40,922 nucleotides of DNA from Parietichytrium sp. I65-24A (taxonomy: Eukaryota; Sar; Bigyra; Thraustochytrida; Thraustochytriidae), in contig BLSF01000132.1 in NCBI GenBank assembly GCA_012862575.1, positions 1-40,922 on the forward strand, read 5' to 3'. The notes beneath the pieces were generated by a model that saw nothing but the letters and a program-made list of their open reading frames with translations, was not told where the DNA came from and did not search any database. This document shows, piece by piece, positions 1-9,621 of this stretch. The stretch's first letter is position 1. The number at the start of each line of letters is the position of its first letter. A program made the translations under genes and the position numbers.

Positions 1-52
1 TCGTCTACTTACTTTTAAAGGCAAAAAGAACGACAAGACTTCTCGCTGCAAA

Positions 53-175
53 ATCTCCTGGGATCTCCTGGGTGGACTTTAACCTAACCAGCTACCACAC
101 GGACTCTAGAACTCCCTTGACTATTCTTGAATACTCTTGAACCGCACAGTCTTGACTTGTATAGACTTCTCTTGA
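53..175 (+). promoter_or_regulatory. Upstream region of TyrRS with 10-bp phased repeats
   Basis: The 10-mer ATCTCCTGGG occurs twice back to back (53-62 and 63-72). It is followed by five copies of CTTGA starting at 116, 126, 136, 151 and 171, so spacings are 10, 10, 15 and 20 bp, close to helical phasing. A promoter or upstream activating role is inferred from position and phasing only; no TATA-like box or start site is evident. Bases 176-370 hold a (GA)8 tract at 301-316 and nothing else recognisable. Confidence 0.35.
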
Positions 176-370
176 CTTTCCCGGGCCAGCGCATCCACGC
201 CATGACTGAGATGACTGACGGAGAGAGTGGCGTGCGTTTAGAACATGCACAGAGCGACGGACGAGAGAGAGACATAGAAACATAGAGACTTCGAGACATA
301 GAGAGAGAGAGAGAGAACGCGAATTGAACTCTCGAATCTATCGCGGCAGAGACTGGGAAGAGCGCTTTCG

Positions 371-651
371 GTAAGTGAACTTTGCAAAGAAGAGTTTGGA
401 TGAAGCAGAGGAAACGTGCAGTGGAGTTGGATGGATGTATGGATGTATGGATGTATGGAAAGATGGTGCGGACGTGTGTAGGTTTCGATGTCAATGTCGA
501 TGTCAATTTTGATGATGTCGATGGCCACGCGGTTTGGTCCGGAATGGGCGAATGGGCGAATGGGAAATGCGGCTGTGGGGCTTGTGCGCTAATGAATGAC
601 TGCTGTTCGTGTGTTTTGCTGGTGCTGGTGCTGGTGCTTGACTCGTTGCAG
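371..651 (+). other. Probable intron in the 5' leader of the TyrRS gene
   Basis: A GTAAGT donor lies at 371 and the sequence ending CGTTGCAG at 651 is a good acceptor, 43 bases before the ATG at 695. There is no convincing coding potential between them. The intron (281 bp) is longer than the coding introns seen elsewhere in the window. The same acceptor string, CGTTGCAG followed by GT, occurs at 3867-3876 upstream of the next plus-strand gene. Confidence 0.55.
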
Positions 652-694
652 GTTTTTACAGCTGTCGAGACGAAGTGTTGGGGTTGGTTGAAAG

Positions 695-3028
695 ATGCAA
701 TCTGAAGCCGCGACAAAATGCGGGCTTTTCGCGTCTCTGGCGCAGGCCAATAGCGGAGTTAGCAGCAGTAGTGCTGCAGCAGCTCCTCCAGCACCCAAGC
801 AGGAGAAAGCCAAGAAACCCAAGGCTGAAAAAAGTGCTGCTAAGGAAGAGAAGCCAGCGAAAAGCGAGAGCAAGAAGCCTGCGCCAGGAAATGCTGCAGC
901 AGCTCCGGCATCAGTCATCTCGCCTGAGGAACATGCAAGGCGCTTCAATCTCATCCGCAGCGTTGGAGAGGAGTGCGTTACAGATGCAGACCTCAACAAC
1001 TTGCTCTCCAAAAAACCGGAATTCAGACTTTACGACGGCTTTGAGCCTAGTGGGCGCATGCACATTGCACAGGGCATCTTTCGTGCGCTGAATGTGAACA
1101 AATGCACTTCTGCTGGCGGACGGTTTGTGTTTTGGGTCGCGGACTGGTTTGCTCTAATGAATGACAAGATGGGAGGAGACTTGGAGAAGATCAAAGTAGT
1201 TGGGCAGTATTTCATTGAAGTATGGACTGGAGCGGGCATGGACCTCAACAATGTCGAGTTTCGCTGGGCTTCCGACGACATCATCAACAATGCGGAAGCG
1301 TACTGGTCGCAGATGCTTGATATCGCCAAACGGTTCACGATTGCCCGTATTAAAAAGTGCTGCCAAATTATGGGACGGGCCGAGAACAAGCTCACCGCTG
1401 CACAAGTGCTGTACCCATTGATGCAGTGCACAGATATTTTCTTCCTGCAGGCTGACATTTGCCAATTAGGGGTTGACCAGAGAAAAGTCAACATGCTTGC
1501 CCGTGAGTACTGCGATTCCATCGGACGCAAGCTCAAGCCGGTGATTCTCTCTCATCACATGCTCTACGGTCTCGCAGAGGGCCAGGCAAAGATGTCCAAG
1601 AGCAACCCGGATAGCGCAATCTTCATGGAGGACCCTGAGAGTGAGGTGGAGCGCAAAATCAAGATTGCCTACTGCCCGGTGAAGCCCAGCGAGAACTCGA
1701 AGCCAGCCAACGAGGAGGAGTCCTTGCAGATCGTGGAGGACCTGCTCAAGAACCCTTGCTTGGACTACGTGAGAAATATTGTCATGTCACAGCCAAACGC
1801 AACATTCAAGGCTGCTGACAAGGAATACGCCACCGCTGACGAAGTTCAGGAGGCCTTCTTATCCGGATCGCTGAGCGAGAGTGACCTGAAAGAAGGGCTC
1901 ACCAAGGAGATCAACAAGCTCATGCAGCCAGTGCGTGACCACTTTGCGAACAATGCAGCTGCAAAGGATATTCTCGAGAAGGTGCGTCAGTACAAGCGCG
2001 AGGAGGTGCAGCCACCAAAGCGGCTGAAGCGCAATACCAAAGTAAGCGAGCCACAAAACTTCGTTGCAGTCATTGCGCCTTGCCCAAGCGCGCCGTCCAC
2101 TACCCTGGAAACTGTAGTCAACCTAAAGGCGGCCCTGCAAAAGGCCAAGGAAATTGCAGGATCCTCCAAGACAGTCGCGCTCTATTTGCCTGACTTGAAC
2201 TCAATTGCTGTAAACTGCTTTGGGGATGACAAGAAGCTCAAGGCGCAGGATGGCATTGCTGCGGCATTTGACGTGCTCCTTGCTGGTCTCAAGGGCTTGG
2301 ACGCACTGGAAGGTGTCAAGGTAATCAAGCAGAGCGAGGCCATGCTTAGCGATCCTAGTGACTACTGGGTTAGTGTCATCAACGTTGGTCGCCGCTTCCC
2401 GCTGCAAGATGTGCACGACGCGGTTGGCTCAGAGGAGTCCCGCGTAGGCGCCATCGTGGCAGCTCTGATGTATGTGGGAGATATTCTCGCGTTGGCTCCG
2501 AGCACTATTGTCTCTTCGCCTTCCACAGCGAACCTTGCTCGCCTTGCTGCGCGTTACATTGACGAATGCAAGGACCAAGAAGACGCCATTGCAATTCCAG
2601 AGGTCGTGGAGGTGCCACACGTCGACCTCAGCATGTCCAACAGCGCATCCAACACCGGCGACTTCCTCATCACTGACTCCTTTAAGGTGAGTGGGAAAAA
2701 GAAGTTCAAGCAAGCGTTTTGCGAACCAGGCAACGTCACCATGAGCCCCGTTCTCACCTTGGCAGAGCATCTCATCTTTGGTCTCGGCGATTCTGTGGAA
2801 GTAAAGAACCACTCTGAGACCAAGACTTACACTGATATCGAAGCCCTTCGAAAGGACTGCGCGAGTGCCGTCGAAGGCACCGAAGAGTTTGCGGTCCATC
2901 CTTCTGACCTCAAGGGGGCAATCGGCCCCAAGGTGGAGAAGGCTTTTGCTCAAATTGAAAAATCCTTGGCGACTGTAGACAAGTCCGTCAAATGGGTGGC
3001 CAACTACATCAAGCGCAACAGCAAGTAA
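695..3028 (+). CDS. Tyrosyl-tRNA synthetase, double-length (pseudo-dimeric) form
   Basis: Charges tRNA-Tyr with tyrosine in the cytosol; class I synthetase, 777 residues. Residues 1-75 are an Ala/Lys/Glu/Pro-rich extension of unknown role. The first unit (about 85-435) is a full archaeal/eukaryotic-type TyrRS: the HIGH motif reads HIAQG at 123-127, the tyrosine-pocket region lies around 240-271, and the KMSKS signature is exact at 299-303. The second unit (about 455-777) is a diverged copy of the first. YW at 557-558, LMYVGDILAL at 591-600, NLARLAARY at 613-621 and KKKFKQAFC at 668-676 align in order with YW 203-204, LMQCTDIFFL 242-251, NMLAREY 266-272 and ERKIKIAYC 319-327, but HIGH and KMSKS are gone. 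Such fused pseudo-dimers are known from trypanosomatids. The ATG at 695 is the first in frame and follows the leader intron. Confidence 0.96.
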   Translation: MQSEAATKCGLFASLAQANSGVSSSSAAAAPPAPKQEKAKKPKAEKSAAKEEKPAKSESKKPAPGNAAAAPASVISPEEHARRFNLIRSVGEECVTDADLNNLLSKKPEFRLYDGFEPSGRMHIAQGIFRALNVNKCTSAGGRFVFWVADWFALMNDKMGGDLEKIKVVGQYFIEVWTGAGMDLNNVEFRWASDDIINNAEAYWSQMLDIAKRFTIARIKKCCQIMGRAENKLTAAQVLYPLMQCTDIFFLQADICQLGVDQRKVNMLAREYCDSIGRKLKPVILSHHMLYGLAEGQAKMSKSNPDSAIFMEDPESEVERKIKIAYCPVKPSENSKPANEEESLQIVEDLLKNPCLDYVRNIVMSQPNATFKAADKEYATADEVQEAFLSGSLSESDLKEGLTKEINKLMQPVRDHFANNAAAKDILEKVRQYKREEVQPPKRLKRNTKVSEPQNFVAVIAPCPSAPSTTLETVVNLKAALQKAKEIAGSSKTVALYLPDLNSIAVNCFGDDKKLKAQDGIAAAFDVLLAGLKGLDALEGVKVIKQSEAMLSDPSDYWVSVINVGRRFPLQDVHDAVGSEESRVGAIVAALMYVGDILALAPSTIVSSPSTANLARLAARYIDECKDQEDAIAIPEVVEVPHVDLSMSNSASNTGDFLITDSFKVSGKKKFKQAFCEPGNVTMSPVLTLAEHLIFGLGDSVEVKNHSETKTYTDIEALRKDCASAVEGTEEFAVHPSDLKGAIGPKVEKAFAQIEKSLATVDKSVKWVANYIKRNSK

Positions 3029-3727
3029 GTAATCAAATCCAACACTTTGACTGCAATGTATCCATTTCCGCGTATTCAATGCATGGATTTTTCAAGTGCA
3101 AGAGCACATTCTGGCTAAGCTAAAGCTCTGTCTCTCTAGTTAGCAATTGGCGATCCCCCAAAACAGAAATCAATCGTCAACGTACTAGAACATTTGGGAA
3201 AGAAAAAAATGTCTTCACAAATTCCCCGGCACCTTGAAAACTAAAACGATAATTACGAGAAGAAATGCTCCGAGAGGCAAAACCCAGCTCTTCGTACATC
3301 GCTCTCATCGCTTTGTGGCTCGACCAAACACCCAACGAACAAGCGAATCGTTCTTCCTGCACATCCTTCAGACTACTACCATCCTTACTCAGATCGGTAA
3401 CTTTCCGGTAGTCTCCCAGCTACCCAAATCACTATCAACTATCAACTCGTATGACAGCTCATCTCAGCGATCACTACCATTTTACCTAGACCTCCTAGCG
3501 CCAATGTCTCTTTCTCGAACGTAGTGCGCCAGTAGCCCAAACCCTATGATTGGGGTAGAAGCGAGCGAGTGTCCTCGAGTGTGGAGAACGTAGAAGGGAA
3601 AACTGCGGTAGGAAATCTTCGTCTAAATTCAGAGTAGCACGCACGCGGAAAGATCGCCACTCACAGCGAAATCCGCACATAGAGGCAGCCCGCTCGCTCG
3701 CACTAAACCAGTGCCGTCCCAGTGCGC

Positions 3728-3762
<35 letters not shown>

Positions 3763-4151
3763 AGCAGGGCAGACATCTCGCTACGAAAATCGTTCGAGGA
3801 CAAGCGGAGGCGGTCGTCGCAGTTGTTGTTGTTGTTGTTGTTGTTAGTTTCTGATCCGGTCATTCGCGTTGCAGGTCATCGCAAATTGAATTTGGCTGAA
3901 GCGCAGCTTTCGCTTTCTGTTCTGAAAGAAAAAAAGAACGAAAGAAAGAAATTTGGGATTTGGGGATTTGGGGATTTTGGGATATATTCCAGATCCAATT
4001 GTGGACGGTGTCTGCTACGTTTCTTCTTTCTTACTTTGTGGGACGGTGTTTATCATCGATCACTGGCAAAATTTGGCTTGATTGTTGAGCATCAAGGGTT
4101 GCGTTTGCATTTGCGTTTGCGATTGCGTTTGGTCGATCATCGGAGTTGAAA
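3029..4151. other. Intergenic: TyrRS 3' end and leader of the next gene
   Basis: No credible coding frame. It holds a (GA)14 tract at 3731-3759 and a GTT run at about 3822-3845, then an acceptor-like CGTTGCAG ending at 3874, which suggests that the following gene also has a leader intron. I could not fix a convincing donor. The sense strand stays purine-rich up to about 3975. Confidence 0.5.
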
Positions 4152-4820
4152 ATGGGAAAGCTGCCCGAAGATATTGAGCCGGAAACGGTGGAGGAGCTGC
4201 TAACGGCGGGGCAGGCGCTTATTCTCGTGGGTATAATCGTGGCAATTGCACTCTCATACGCGTACAGATTCTGGAAGCAGATGGAGAGCGAGCGCAGTGA
4301 GGAGTCGTTCCTGGAGTACGATTTTCAGCTGCCGGAAGAAAGGGAGATCTTTGCTCAGATCGTCGCTCAAAAGCCTGAAGACAAGCCCGAGAACAGGCCC
4401 AAACTGCAGCAATGGCATCTCAGCCTGTGCCAGTGTCTCATAAAACGAGTTCTCAAGGTTATCGATCTCCACGACAAGGTTCAAAGTGACTATCGCGCAC
4501 AGTCTGCCTTGTACAAGCGTGGTGTAGCCGTGTACATGCTGCCTCAGATCGAAGCTGCCCTGCAGCTTGTCCAGCGCGAAGTGCAGGAGTGCGGCTTGAA
4601 TGCTAATCAGCTCCGACCAAACTGGGGGCGCACAATCTTTCAGGAATGCTACCAGCTGCGCGACCAGCTGAGAAAGAAGGAGGAAGAGGAGAAGGCCAAA
4701 CAGGCTGCGGAAGAGGAGAAGAAGGAGAGGGAGACTCTTGAGAAGCTGAGGCAGGAAGAAGAGGAGGAGGAGAAGGCTAAAGCCAAATTGGCGGCCGCGG
4801 AGCCTAAGAAGGATCGCTAA
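4152..4820 (+). CDS. Sec66/Sec71-like subunit of the Sec62/Sec63 ER translocation complex
   Basis: Predicted 222-residue membrane protein. In yeast, Sec66 (Sec71) is a small subunit of the Sec63 complex that supports post-translational import into the ER. Seen here: a short acidic N-terminus, one membrane segment at about 19-42, then a soluble domain with the family pattern. That pattern is a helix with LYKRGVAVYMLPQIEAA, a following acidic/amphipathic helix, and the signature L-x-P-x-W followed by IFQE near residues 155-170. The last 55 residues are a Glu/Lys-rich coiled coil, longer than in the yeast protein. The open frame reaches a TTG at 4146, but the ATG at 4152 is the natural start. 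Assignment rests on pattern memory of a divergent family, so a generic single-pass coiled-coil protein remains possible. Confidence 0.78.
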   Translation: MGKLPEDIEPETVEELLTAGQALILVGIIVAIALSYAYRFWKQMESERSEESFLEYDFQLPEEREIFAQIVAQKPEDKPENRPKLQQWHLSLCQCLIKRVLKVIDLHDKVQSDYRAQSALYKRGVAVYMLPQIEAALQLVQREVQECGLNANQLRPNWGRTIFQECYQLRDQLRKKEEEEKAKQAAEEEKKERETLEKLRQEEEEEEKAKAKLAAAEPKKDR

Positions 4821-5555
4821 GAAGAAAATGGGATGGGTCACACACTTACACACAAGAAGAATCACCAATTTTGTTTCTGCGTGCTGTCATTTATTCCTAA
4901 TTCCTTACCTTTGTTTTGCACCTCGCGACCAAACAATAGGAAAAGATCATAATCATTTTTTTTTCACAAATCACCCCTTTCATTCTTTGGCGTGCTGCTC
5001 TGGTCACAAATGACCAAGTTTGCGTCCGGCCGGGAAGCAAATGTAAGAGAAAGAAAGATTCAAATTCTGCAAACCGATAAATTATGTTTTTACAATCTGC
5101 TGGACAATTATCGTCTAATACGGCCAACTTCCAAGAAGCAGGACTTCGCGTAATTGATCGAAATCATGCTGCAACTCTCTCATGTACATGTATGAAAGCT
5201 CAGGGGTGCAATTTGTGCGGCGGATGCAAAAGCGAGCCAATCCACAAGCTGATTCGCCCGGCTGCCTTGTCCGCCTCTTTATGAATATGTATAAAAAGAA
5301 AAACTAAAAACAAGTGAAAAAAAAAAACAAAGCCATGCAAGGTGAAGTATGGCACGGAGGGAGGGCACCAAGCTGGTGTTGCTCTCTGCGCCACAGTTCA
5401 AGCCTCGCAGTTCATGTTTTGAAACTCTTTCCCCGCCCCCAGCGAGAGCGCACGAACGCGGTGTCTGTTCGCTGCGTGATCAGCGCCTTTGAACGAGTAA
5501 ACAAAGCAAGAACTGAAGAGAAGGATGGGACAAGTCACCATGGAGCTTGCGATTC
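4821..5555. other. Convergent intergenic region
   Basis: Shared 3' flank of the Sec66-like gene (+) and the Tudor-domain gene (-). A/T-rich runs near 4950-4970 and 5290-5330 are compatible with 3' ends. No gene, RNA or repeat is supported. Confidence 0.5.
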
Positions 5556-8500
5556 TCAGCGCCTTTTGCTGTTGTCCCAAATGATCTTCTCTTTGGCAAA
5601 ATTGAGCCACTCAACGTCGCCGTCATCATAGCTCACCATATATTCATTCAACGATCCATTAAATTCCTTCACCACTCCAGGAAAGTACTCCTTCTCCAAC
5701 GGCCAGAAGACTCGCAGTCTAGCGCCTATAGCGGCACGCCCGAAAGGAGCGCTCGGATCCACCCCAGCAGTAGACGGAACGGCGACATCGCGACAAGCTC
5801 GCTTTTTTCTTCGACTCGCGATTCCTAGCTGCTCGTTCCTTGCCCGCTCCCGGGTCAATCTCGTGGCAGGTGCTCCAATAGACGGCCCGACACCAATTTC
5901 AGCAACAAAAACGTCCCTTCTCGCAGCTTTAGGAGATTTCTTTACCTTTGCGGGTTTGGTCTCCTCGACAATGTTGCTGATCAAGTTAGCATTCTCTATG
6001 TTTGTCGCAGGGTCAGACTCTTTCTTCATCTGCACTTGGAATTCTTCGGAAAAACTCTTCCTCAATTTTTTGCGAGCAACGCTTTGCGATCCATTCTCCG
6101 ATGCCTTTACGGAGGCTTTGCAAGGCGACTCCATCACGTACTTGCAAGCCGTTGATCTCTGTGGGACAGCGGGTATCGACTTGGAGATCGTCAGGTCTCC
6201 CGGGGATGCGGGCCCGGAAAGGAGCTTTTCTAGCTCTGTTTTGCGCCGCCGCCTACGATGACTTTTGTCATCATCATGATCTGGGTTTTCTTCATCGCCA
6301 TTCTCCACCTTGACGTTGTTGTCTTCGACTGCGTCGCTAGGAGAGACCGGGGCGATGTCATCATCGGCATTATCGTCCTCTGCATTGCTGGTTTTTTGTT
6401 TCTTGCGACGAGACTTGGGGCCCGAGTGTCTGTTTCGTACATTGGAAGCCGATTTGGTTGGCGTGCCCTTCTCTGCGGCTCCGGTGGGCGTCGATGCTTG
6501 CGACTGATTGGCGCTCGCGATGCGTTTTCTCCGCGAATTTGGTACCGAGCTTTCCGGGATGATATTCGCAAAGCTTTCCGCCAAGACCGGGTCTCTCTTG
6601 CGGCGTTTCCGAGGCACCGGCGTTTCAAATACGTCCGATGCGGCCAAGTCTTTCTTTTCCTCTACGGCTCGCTGACTCCTAGTCTTTGCTGCAGACCTGG
6701 TCCTCTCCTTCGCGTTCGCGCCGGCTTTTCCAGGGGCATCATCCTGCTTAACAAGAGTCGAAGAGGGCTCCATCATTTCTTTCGGCTCCTCGCATTCCTC
6801 AAACAAGACCGGCGACGCTGCGACCGTGGCGCTCGACACCAACGAGCAGGTAACGGACGACTGGCTCCTCGTGCGCCCCACCGGTTTTGGCGCAACCACC
6901 ACTTCGTTCAGCTTGGCGTTTCCACGCGAACTGTTTGCCTCTCTCCTACTACCAGCGCGCGCCTTAGACCCGTATTTCTCGCCTTTCTCACCGTCCGAAT
7001 CGCCAGCGTCGGACTGGGCGCGCAGTTCACTGTTTTCATTGCTCTCGTTGTTGGCGGCTGCGTCCACGCTGCCGCGCCTGGACTTGCTGCCGGCCGCCTT
7101 GTTCTTAGACCGCAGAGCACGCACGCGGGCCCTTTCTCTCTTTTCGATGTGTACGATTTCATCAATCATGTCGGTAATGCAGTCCGTGACTTGCGCCTCG
7201 ATGACGTCCATGCATCGCCACGCAAAGGTGTCTTCTCCGTCGGGCGACTCTGCAGTGCCGTTCTCCATGAGACGCATGTCCTCGGGCGAGTTGGTGTTAT
7301 CATACACGACGCGGGTCAGCCCCGACCTGGAATTGAACGTGCACACTTTGCCCGGGTACCACATATTGTCCCACTGAATCTGCACGCGCGTCCCGACCAG
7401 GTGCGACGCGTTCCAGAAATGGTCCGCGTCGCTCTCCTTGTCGGACGAGCTTTCAGACCTACTCGAGTGGCACTCGTTCCCTTTGTACGCCTCTTGCCGC
7501 TTATTTTTCCTCTCTCTTTTCCGTGAGCATTTCACACCGACCGCGGCGGTGGTCTCCACACCGAAGAGTTTGCGCAGCGCGCGAGGGTTGCCGGATTGCT
7601 GCTCCAAGTCTGTGACACCTACGTCGAACAGCAAACTAATACCGCACCCCTCACAGCCTTTGCGCAGTGCTGCACTGTCCAGGCACTCGGCGATGATTCT
7701 CGCAGCTTCCTCGTCCGCCTTGTCCATTACCACCTTCCCTAACAACGCCTTATCCTCTCGTCTTCCTCCTTCTTCGTCGCCCGAGATTCTCTTGATGCTG
7801 TCTGCAATCTTTCCAACGCCGCATTCGCCCAAAGATTTCGCGCAACTTTTGGCTCCATTATTAGACCCACCACTCGCTCCTTCTTGCTGCTGCTGCTGCT
7901 CCTCGTCAACATTATGATCATGATCATCATCATCATCATCATTCTTATCATCATGGCCATTGTCGTTACTATCGTCAATGTGCGCGAGACCCTGCACCAA
8001 AGCGCGATCCGCGTCGCGCATCTGTCTTTGTAAGAGCGCCAACATATTGACATTCTTCTCTGCCTCATTTTCATTTTCATCCTCCTCCTCATCATCATCA
8101 TTATCATCGCCGCCATTGTTGCTGTTGTTATGGTTGTTGCTGCTGCTGTTGCTATTGCTGTGTGCAAAGAGAGATTTGAGTCTGAGCTGAAAGCGGAACT
8201 GCTGTCCGCGCAGGACGTGGAACTGCTGCCTGAGCAGCGCCTGCAGTTGCGCGAGGAAGACCTGGTCCAATTCCCTCTGAAGGACTGCCACGGTGTCCCG
8301 TAACTGTTTGTCAAAGACGGATCGCGCGTATGCTTGCGCCACTTCGTCCCGGGCGCCTCCCTCGCGGTAAATTTGAAACGCTTTGCCCGAAAGGAAGACC
8401 GCCTGCTCGCATCCCTCGCGATAGGCCGCAGAGAACATTCGCACCTGTTCGCTGGACAGAAGAGACAGCGCCAGCCGATCGTGCACGTTGCGCACGCCCG

Positions 8501-8762
8501 CGGCGATCCCTTCCTTGTTCCCCAGCAGCTCCAGCGTCTTCCCGCTCAGCACACGCGCAAGGTTTCGGCACGAATTCTCGTCGCCCAGCAGGTTTTGCAC
8601 CGAATCTATCACCGCCGCCAGGCTCTGCAGCGCACCGACTACCTGCGCGACGCCCGCCTGGCCCACGTCCATGTCCACGTCCACGCCGCCCGCTAAATTC
8701 TCACCGAGACTTCCCTCCAGCAGTCGCCGCCCGGCGTCCGCGCCATCCCCCACCCAAGACAT
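5556..8762 (-). CDS. Large nuclear protein with two Tudor-like domains
   Basis: A 1,068-residue, mostly disordered and highly charged protein. Residues 1-215 are predicted helical and Gln/Leu-rich. They are followed by Asn/Asp/Glu and Gln runs (about 215-305). A first Tudor/PWWP-type barrel lies at about 453-505 (LVGTRVQIQWDNMWYPGKV, then RVVYDN). Residues 530-1000 are Ser/Lys/Arg-rich with many basic clusters of nuclear-signal type. The C-terminus (1010-1065) is a clear Tudor domain: IGARLRVFWPLEKEYFPGVV, then YMVSYDDGDVEWLNF. The second resembles the Tudor domains of plant ATX, PDS5 and MSH6 proteins, suggesting a chromatin reader or scaffold, although the methyl-ligand is unknown. The ATG at 8762 is preceded on the sense strand by an uninterrupted GA repeat. 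A 422-codon open frame on the opposite strand (6258-7526) is a shadow. Confidence 0.85.
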   Translation of the reverse strand: MSWVGDGADAGRRLLEGSLGENLAGGVDVDMDVGQAGVAQVVGALQSLAAVIDSVQNLLGDENSCRNLARVLSGKTLELLGNKEGIAAGVRNVHDRLALSLLSSEQVRMFSAAYREGCEQAVFLSGKAFQIYREGGARDEVAQAYARSVFDKQLRDTVAVLQRELDQVFLAQLQALLRQQFHVLRGQQFRFQLRLKSLFAHSNSNSSSNNHNNSNNGGDDNDDDEEEDENENEAEKNVNMLALLQRQMRDADRALVQGLAHIDDSNDNGHDDKNDDDDDDHDHNVDEEQQQQQEGASGGSNNGAKSCAKSLGECGVGKIADSIKRISGDEEGGRREDKALLGKVVMDKADEEAARIIAECLDSAALRKGCEGCGISLLFDVGVTDLEQQSGNPRALRKLFGVETTAAVGVKCSRKRERKNKRQEAYKGNECHSSRSESSSDKESDADHFWNASHLVGTRVQIQWDNMWYPGKVCTFNSRSGLTRVVYDNTNSPEDMRLMENGTAESPDGEDTFAWRCMDVIEAQVTDCITDMIDEIVHIEKRERARVRALRSKNKAAGSKSRRGSVDAAANNESNENSELRAQSDAGDSDGEKGEKYGSKARAGSRREANSSRGNAKLNEVVVAPKPVGRTRSQSSVTCSLVSSATVAASPVLFEECEEPKEMMEPSSTLVKQDDAPGKAGANAKERTRSAAKTRSQRAVEEKKDLAASDVFETPVPRKRRKRDPVLAESFANIIPESSVPNSRRKRIASANQSQASTPTGAAEKGTPTKSASNVRNRHSGPKSRRKKQKTSNAEDDNADDDIAPVSPSDAVEDNNVKVENGDEENPDHDDDKSHRRRRRKTELEKLLSGPASPGDLTISKSIPAVPQRSTACKYVMESPCKASVKASENGSQSVARKKLRKSFSEEFQVQMKKESDPATNIENANLISNIVEETKPAKVKKSPKAARRDVFVAEIGVGPSIGAPATRLTRERARNEQLGIASRRKKRACRDVAVPSTAGVDPSAPFGRAAIGARLRVFWPLEKEYFPGVVKEFNGSLNEYMVSYDDGDVEWLNFAKEKIIWDNSKRR

Positions 8763-9460
8763 CTCTCTCTCTCTCTCTCTCTCCCCGCCGATTTATCCGT
8801 CCCCGCCGCGTACACCCGCGTACGCCCGCGCGTGTGCGCGCGTATGCGCTAACCTGGCCGAACGCCGCCGCGTCCCGTGCGGTCCGCACCGGAGAGGCAG
8901 ACTGGCAAAAGCGCGGGCGCCGGCGCGCGCGAACCTTCCCGGAAACGGTGTCGCCGGCGATGATGGAGGATGTCTTTTTGCGTTCGCGCGCGAGCAGACT
9001 GGCGACGTCTCCGCGCGAATCGCGAATCAGCGAGCAACGCCAGCACGCCACTACGCCAGCAAACACGTTACGAAATTCACCACGAGATGTCTGCGCCGAG
9101 GATGGGACGCCTGAAGGAAGCAACCGGGACGAATGCGCGCACACCGACCACACCGACCGCGCCGCCAGCCGAGCAGCCGAGGAACCGAGGAACCGAAGAA
9201 CCGAGGAACAAAGGAACAAAGGAACCGAGGCGAGGACCGCTACGCTCGAGTGTGTACGCGGGGACGCTAGCTATCGTACGCGACGAACGAGTGACTGAGA
9301 GTGACTGACTGATTGACTGTGAGTGAGTGAGAGAGAGTGAGAGTGAGAAAGAGAGAGAGAGAAAGAGAGAGAGAGTGTGTGAAATGAGAGAGACAAATGC
9401 AATGCGAAAGAGAGAGAGACGGGGAGATGTAGTACTCAGATAGGACACGCCTAATGCATG

Positions 9461-9497
<37 letters not shown>

Positions 9498-9599
9498 GGC
9501 GAAGAGCGTTTATGGGCGTGTCTCACAGAGTACTCCAAAGGAGTGAGAATTCAGAATTCACTAGGCGTTTATAACATACTCCTAGAGGGCGGTGTGAGG
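8763..9599. repeat. Intergenic with GA/CT microsatellites
   Basis: A CT tract at 8763-8782 abuts the start codon of the Tudor gene (GA on its sense strand). GA-rich sequence on the plus strand runs at about 9320-9420, and an uninterrupted AG tract at 9465-9494. Several long open frames here (for example 8330-9298 + and 9077-9538 -) come from GC-rich or low-complexity sequence and encode Ser-Leu runs; I do not accept them as genes. The opposite polarity of the two GA blocks is what a divergent promoter might look like. Confidence 0.6.
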
Positions 9600-9621
9600 G
9601 GGATGGCGTGAGGATTATACA

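Noticed and set aside
84-716. 210-codon minus-strand open frame before TyrRS
   Set aside because: It encodes Ser/Thr and repeat-derived runs across the GA tract and leader intron and overlaps the real gene's leader.
6258-7526. 422-codon plus-strand open frame
   Set aside because: Fully antisense to the Tudor-domain gene. Its product is Arg/Phe/Leu-rich without domains, as expected of a shadow of a Lys/Glu/Ser-rich gene.
8330-9538. Several long frames in GC-rich and GA-rich sequence
   Set aside because: Low-complexity Arg/Pro/Ala or Ser/Leu products from microsatellites, partly antisense to the Tudor gene.
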